A DNA stretch of 64,000 bases from Nostoc sp. PCC 7107 (GTDB taxonomy: Bacteria; Cyanobacteriota; Cyanobacteriia; Cyanobacteriales; Nostocaceae), in NCBI RefSeq assembly GCF_000316625.1, contig NC_019676.1:2808501-2872500 (forward strand), in the 5' to 3' direction. Below are positions 61,289 to 64,000 of the stretch, piece by piece. The number at the start of each line of letters is the position of its first letter. Within the stretch, counting starts at the first letter, position 1. Position numbers and translations under genes: made by a program. The notes below the pieces were generated by a model, which had not been told where the DNA came from, searched no databases, and saw nothing but the letters and a program-made list of their open reading frames with translations.

Positions 61289-62434
61289 ATTACCCAAGGC
61301 GATGACTGCATTTTGACCACCAAAGCCAAAGCTAAAGCACAAGATATTTTGAACGGCGTTTTGTTGTGAAGTCATCACGAAATTTAAATCAAGTTCTGGT
61401 GTTTGCAAGCCGACACATGGAGGTAAAACTTGCTGCTGTAATGCTTTTAAAGAAAAAGCAATCCCTAACGCACCTGAAGCGCCTAGAGTGTGGCCTGTAG
61501 CGCCTTTGGTGGAGCTTACGGCTACTGTTTCGGAAAAAAACTGTTTTATAACTTTGCTTTCAATTTCGTCGTTTAATTTTGTAGCTGTACCGTGAGCATG
61601 AATATAATCAATATCATTGGGAGTTAAATTGCTGCGTTCTAGACATTGTTTAATCGCTGCGATCGCACTTTTTCCGTTTGGTTCTGGCTGATTGGTATGA
61701 TAAGCATCGGCAGTCAAACCAAAACCGAGAATTTCACCATACACTCTCGCTTGGCGCTGCTTGGCTAACTCTGCTGACTCTAAAACCAACACCGCACCAC
61801 CTTCACCCAAAACTAAACCTTCTCGCTGCACATCAAAAGGATAAGCACCAGTCTTGGCTAAAGCATTCATCTGCTGAAATCCGCAGATAGTTAAAGGTGT
61901 AATTGGCACTTCCACAGCCCCAGCAATTACCCGTTCACATTGTCCAGTTTGAATTAAAAAAGCTGCTTGAGCAATAGCCCAAATTCCTGTAGCACAAGCC
62001 GCCATCGGTGCAGAAACTATCCCAGTAGCCCCAATTTGTCTAGCAGATGCGATCGCATTTATATGGGGTAAAACATCAAGCCAATTTTCTAAACCTATTT
62101 CCCCTTTCAAATCAGGATCTTTCCCATACATTTGTCTAGCCAGCGATTCCCAAGCACCTTGATAGCTACGACTCGATCCAATCACTACTGCACAATCAGG
62201 TAGAGGAGGAGATAAACCAGCATCTTTTAACGCAGAAGTCACAACCAGTTCAGTAAGCCTTTTTAACTCAGTTGGTTGTTTACCAATCAAGCCGAGGGGA
62301 ACTGCTTCAAGTTCTGGAAATGGTTGCTGTAATTTAATTCCTGTTTTACCTGCTAACAAATTTTGCCAGCTATTCTCCAAACCTTCGCCTAAAGCGGAAA
62401 CTAAACCAATACCAGTGACAACAACCTTAACCAA
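61277..62434 (-). CDS. Beta-ketoacyl-ACP synthase (KAS II/FabF-like)
   Basis: A 385-residue condensing enzyme starting at a TTG (62434) that opens VKVVVTGIGLVSALGEG; the ORF to 62500 continues into repeat-like DNA. The thiolase-fold triad is intact: Cys in APMAACATGIWAI (about 146), His in HAHGTATKLNDE (about 280) and His in KGATGHTLGASGALG (about 315). It condenses malonyl-ACP with acyl-ACP. It is shorter and more divergent than FabF, resembling KAS genes of specialised or lipid pathways. Its end overlaps the convergent CyRepA1 gene by 12 bases. Confidence 0.85.
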   Translation of the reverse strand: MVKVVVTGIGLVSALGEGLENSWQNLLAGKTGIKLQQPFPELEAVPLGLIGKQPTELKRLTELVVTSALKDAGLSPPLPDCAVVIGSSRSYQGAWESLARQMYGKDPDLKGEIGLENWLDVLPHINAIASARQIGATGIVSAPMAACATGIWAIAQAAFLIQTGQCERVIAGAVEVPITPLTICGFQQMNALAKTGAYPFDVQREGLVLGEGGAVLVLESAELAKQRQARVYGEILGFGLTADAYHTNQPEPNGKSAIAAIKQCLERSNLTPNDIDYIHAHGTATKLNDEIESKVIKQFFSETVAVSSTKGATGHTLGASGALGIAFSLKALQQQVLPPCVGLQTPELDLNFVMTSQQNAVQNILCFSFGFGGQNAVIALGNSSC

Positions 62435-62859
62435 TTTTCTGAAGTCTGAAGTCTGAAAATATATCAAATAAGCGCTTTTAACAAACCACAAAGTTTGCAA
62501 AGTGCGCTAAAAAAAAGAGCGATCGCTTGGTAACATAAAATTTTATTGCTGCTGTTGCAACCAAGCCACTAAATCAGATTCCGAGGTGAAATCTAGTAAA
62601 AACCATTATCGGCACTGTTATATTTATGATCTTAATTGGCGTTCTGCAACTGCGACAAGATGACCGTCTGTCTGAAGAAAATTTTGTCGAGTTAACAGTA
62701 AGAGTAATTAAACATTTTCCTTTAATTGGAAATTTGATTGAGTCATTGAAAGGAAATAAGTATACTTGATCCCCCCTAAATCCCCCTTAAAAAGGGGGAC
62801 TTTAAGAATCTCTTAGCCCCCCTTAAAAAGGGAGGTTGGGGGGATCTAATCATCTCAAT
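62435..62859. other. Intergenic region with repeats and gene fragments
   Basis: It starts with a GACTTCA heptamer array (62437-62460). A 47-codon + strand ORF (62626..62769; MILIGVLQLRQDD to LKGNKYT, one hydrophobic helix) may be real or a remnant. On the minus strand a short end (DFTSESDLVAWLQQQ, stop at 62543) looks like the tail of a lost gene. At 62770-62847 lies a repeat with CCCCCTTAAAAAGGGGG twice, a common cyanobacterial hairpin repeat that may end the cyclophilin transcript. Confidence 0.45.
62768..62850. repeat. Hairpin repeat with paired CCCCCTTAAAAAGGGGG modules
   Basis: Two hairpin modules, AATCCCCCTTAAAAAGGGGGA and GCCCCCCTTAAAAAGGGAGG, are enclosed by outer GATCCCCCC and GGGGGGATC arms. 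The whole 80-base block can fold as a nested cruciform. It is a dispersed repeat type in filamentous cyanobacteria and also a good terminator candidate for the leftward cyclophilin gene. Confidence 0.75.
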
Positions 62860-63651
62860 TTATTGAGGAACTTTTAGGTTTTCTGCGCCTTGAGTGACTT
62901 TAGCAGATTCAATGCGATCGCCTTGCTGAATTTTGTTCACTACATCAAAACCTTGAGTGACCTGACCAAATACAGCGTAGTTACCATCCAAGAAACCCAA
63001 ATCAGCTAACGCAAAGTAAAACTGTGAAGAAGCTGAATCTGGTTGTTGCGATCGCGCCATTGCGATCGCGCCTTGTTTATGAGTTAATTCGGGTGTTGTA
63101 GTTACCCTAGCCATTTCAAATGTTTTACTGTAAATCGGGCTGGCTTCACCTTTGGGTTTGATTTCTAAAGGTATATAGCGTTCGTTGCCAGTTTTGGGAT
63201 CAATATAACCGCCTGTCCCTAATCTGCTGGCAGGAAATTTTGGATCTTTCCCTTGGGGATCGCCACCTTGAACAACAAATGGTTGCGGATCACGCACTAC
63301 TCGATGGAATGCTAAACCATCGTAAACGCCTTTTTGGACTAGATCGACAAAGTTACCGGCTGTAATAGGTGCATTTGTGCCATCTACTTCGATAGTGATC
63401 GGTTTACCGTTTACCGTCATCACCACAGTAGCTTTACCTTCGAGCCGTGGTAAATTGTTCATTCCTGGGATACTCTCACTTGTAGTTTCAGATACAGACG
63501 TTGCTTCAGCAGTAGTTGTTGTAGTACTTGTCTGGGATGCTGTTGCTGGAGAAGAGGAGTTAGAACCAACTTGCTGTGTGGAACATCCTCCCAACATTAA
63601 AGCAGCAACCATCAAGAACGTAACTAAAAATTTTGTCACTTTTAACCGCAT
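62860..63651 (-). CDS. Cyclophilin-type peptidyl-prolyl isomerase, lipoprotein
   Basis: A 263-residue lipoprotein from ATG 63651; a TTG six codons earlier is less likely. The signal [20 protein letters not shown] ends at lipobox LGGC (Cys23). A Ser/Thr-rich linker (about 24-60) precedes a cyclophilin domain: [60 protein letters not shown]. The FHRV...QGGDP core is catalytic. The loop between 125 and 175 ([19 protein letters not shown]) is longer than in cytosolic cyclophilins. It probably folds or assists proteins in the periplasm or thylakoid lumen. Confidence 0.92.
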   Translation of the reverse strand: MRLKVTKFLVTFLMVAALMLGGCSTQQVGSNSSSPATASQTSTTTTTAEATSVSETTSESIPGMNNLPRLEGKATVVMTVNGKPITIEVDGTNAPITAGNFVDLVQKGVYDGLAFHRVVRDPQPFVVQGGDPQGKDPKFPASRLGTGGYIDPKTGNERYIPLEIKPKGEASPIYSKTFEMARVTTTPELTHKQGAIAMARSQQPDSASSQFYFALADLGFLDGNYAVFGQVTQGFDVVNKIQQGDRIESAKVTQGAENLKVPQ

Positions 63652-63718
63652 TTTCAGGTACTGACTCAACCAGAGTATCTTATCTTCTCAAGTGAATAAA
63701 GTTAAAAAGTAAAAAGTA

Positions 63719-63750
63719 AGCCATTGCGGTGGACGGATTTCCCGGCATAA
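63719..63750. repeat. Dispersed block shared with 29611-29641
   Basis: AGCCATTGCGGTGGACGG followed by TTTCCCGGCATAAA repeats the block seen inverted at 29611-29641. It is flanked here by AAAAAGTAAAAAG heptamers. This is an intergenic dispersed repeat. Confidence 0.65.
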
Positions 63751-63819
63751 AACAAATGGCGCACCCAAAGAGCAAAAGATTATTTTCTTTGAGCTTTTGC
63801 CTTTCTACTTTTAACTTAA

Positions 63820-64000
63820 TTAAAGTCCTTCCAAAGGTACTTGCAAAAAGCGGGCTAACTCTGCGCCTTTTGTTTCTATTTCCGTCAAAGACAGTGGTTG
63901 ACCTACTCTGGTTAAAGGAATATCTCGCCGACCTTTAAGGCGTAGGTAAACTGCACGACGCGGATTTAAACCCTCTTTAATTTCTAGTCGCACAGATTGG
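63820..64000 (-). CDS. ycf4: Photosystem I assembly protein Ycf4, C-terminal part
   Basis: The last 59 residues of a protein cut by the right edge. The sequence [41 protein letters not shown] and [16 protein letters not shown] is the C-terminal signature of Ycf4, a thylakoid membrane protein that helps assemble photosystem I. The stop is TAA at 63820-63822. The N-terminal membrane helices lie outside the window. The ycf37-like gene lies 13 kb to the left on the other strand. Confidence 0.88.
   Translation of the reverse strand, partial: QSVRLEIKEGLNPRRAVYLRLKGRRDIPLTRVGQPLSLTEIETKGAELARFLQVPLEGL

Overview
The window reads as chromosomal DNA of a filamentous, heterocyst-type (Nostocales) cyanobacterium. 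The evidence is very frequent HIP1 octamers (GCGATCGC), a dark-operative protochlorophyllide reductase subunit (chlB), photosystem I assembly genes (ycf37, and the C-terminal end of ycf4 at the right edge), a HetZ-family heterocyst differentiation gene, and heptameric short tandem repeats between genes. No tRNA, rRNA or CRISPR array was recognised.

Layout. 1-2.8 kb: an operon cut by the left edge (P-loop ATPase plus winged-helix partner) and a Uma2-fold protein. 3.2-13.2 kb: small redox and membrane genes (Rieske protein, CPBP protease, DUF3326, 2Fe-2S ferredoxin, a hemerythrin-domain protein, an internally shortened DUF2993 protein, DUF2231, DUF167, an LPG-synthase-like membrane protein) and two tandem lipoproteins. 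13.2-21.2 kb: larC, a TsaC/YrdC protein, the HetZ-family gene, a PD-(D/E)XK-like protein convergent with a DNA adenine methylase, a DUF751 protein, rbfA and a Ser/Thr kinase. 21.4-30.6 kb: a degraded toxin gene, a site-2 protease with CBS domains, another Uma2 protein, a Tudor-knot protein, a JmjC/cupin oxygenase beside a secreted Asn-Ser repeat protein, tandem VWA proteins and an HxlR regulator. 31.4-37.2 kb: an RRM protein, an M48-like protein without its zinc motif, prfC and DUF4870.

37.5-45 kb is accessory: a large membrane-anchored HEAT-repeat/NACHT-type NTPase, a small gene with a HIP1-hairpin leader, a dead hicB, hemB, an intact hicBA pair and an IS630-family element. 45-53.6 kb: a trypsin-like protease with TPRs, a secreted four-repeat protein, rpmI-rplT, a solute-binding protein, ycf37 and a copper amine oxidase. 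53.7-64 kb: a DUF433 gene with a frameshifted DUF5615 toxin, chlB, an RNase III-family gene, a Phd/YoeB pair, a CyRepA1-type plasmid replication protein, a ketoacyl-ACP synthase, a cyclophilin lipoprotein and the end of ycf4.

Housekeeping genes (hemB, chlB, rpmI-rplT, rbfA, prfC) alternate with conflict or mobile genes. Of five toxin-antitoxin loci, hicBA and Phd/YoeB look intact, the DUF433/DUF5615 pair has a broken toxin, and the HicB-like and RelE/HigB-like loci are single decayed genes. The strongest candidates for an undescribed system are the HEAT/NACHT receptor-like protein and the JmjC/Asn-Ser-repeat pair.
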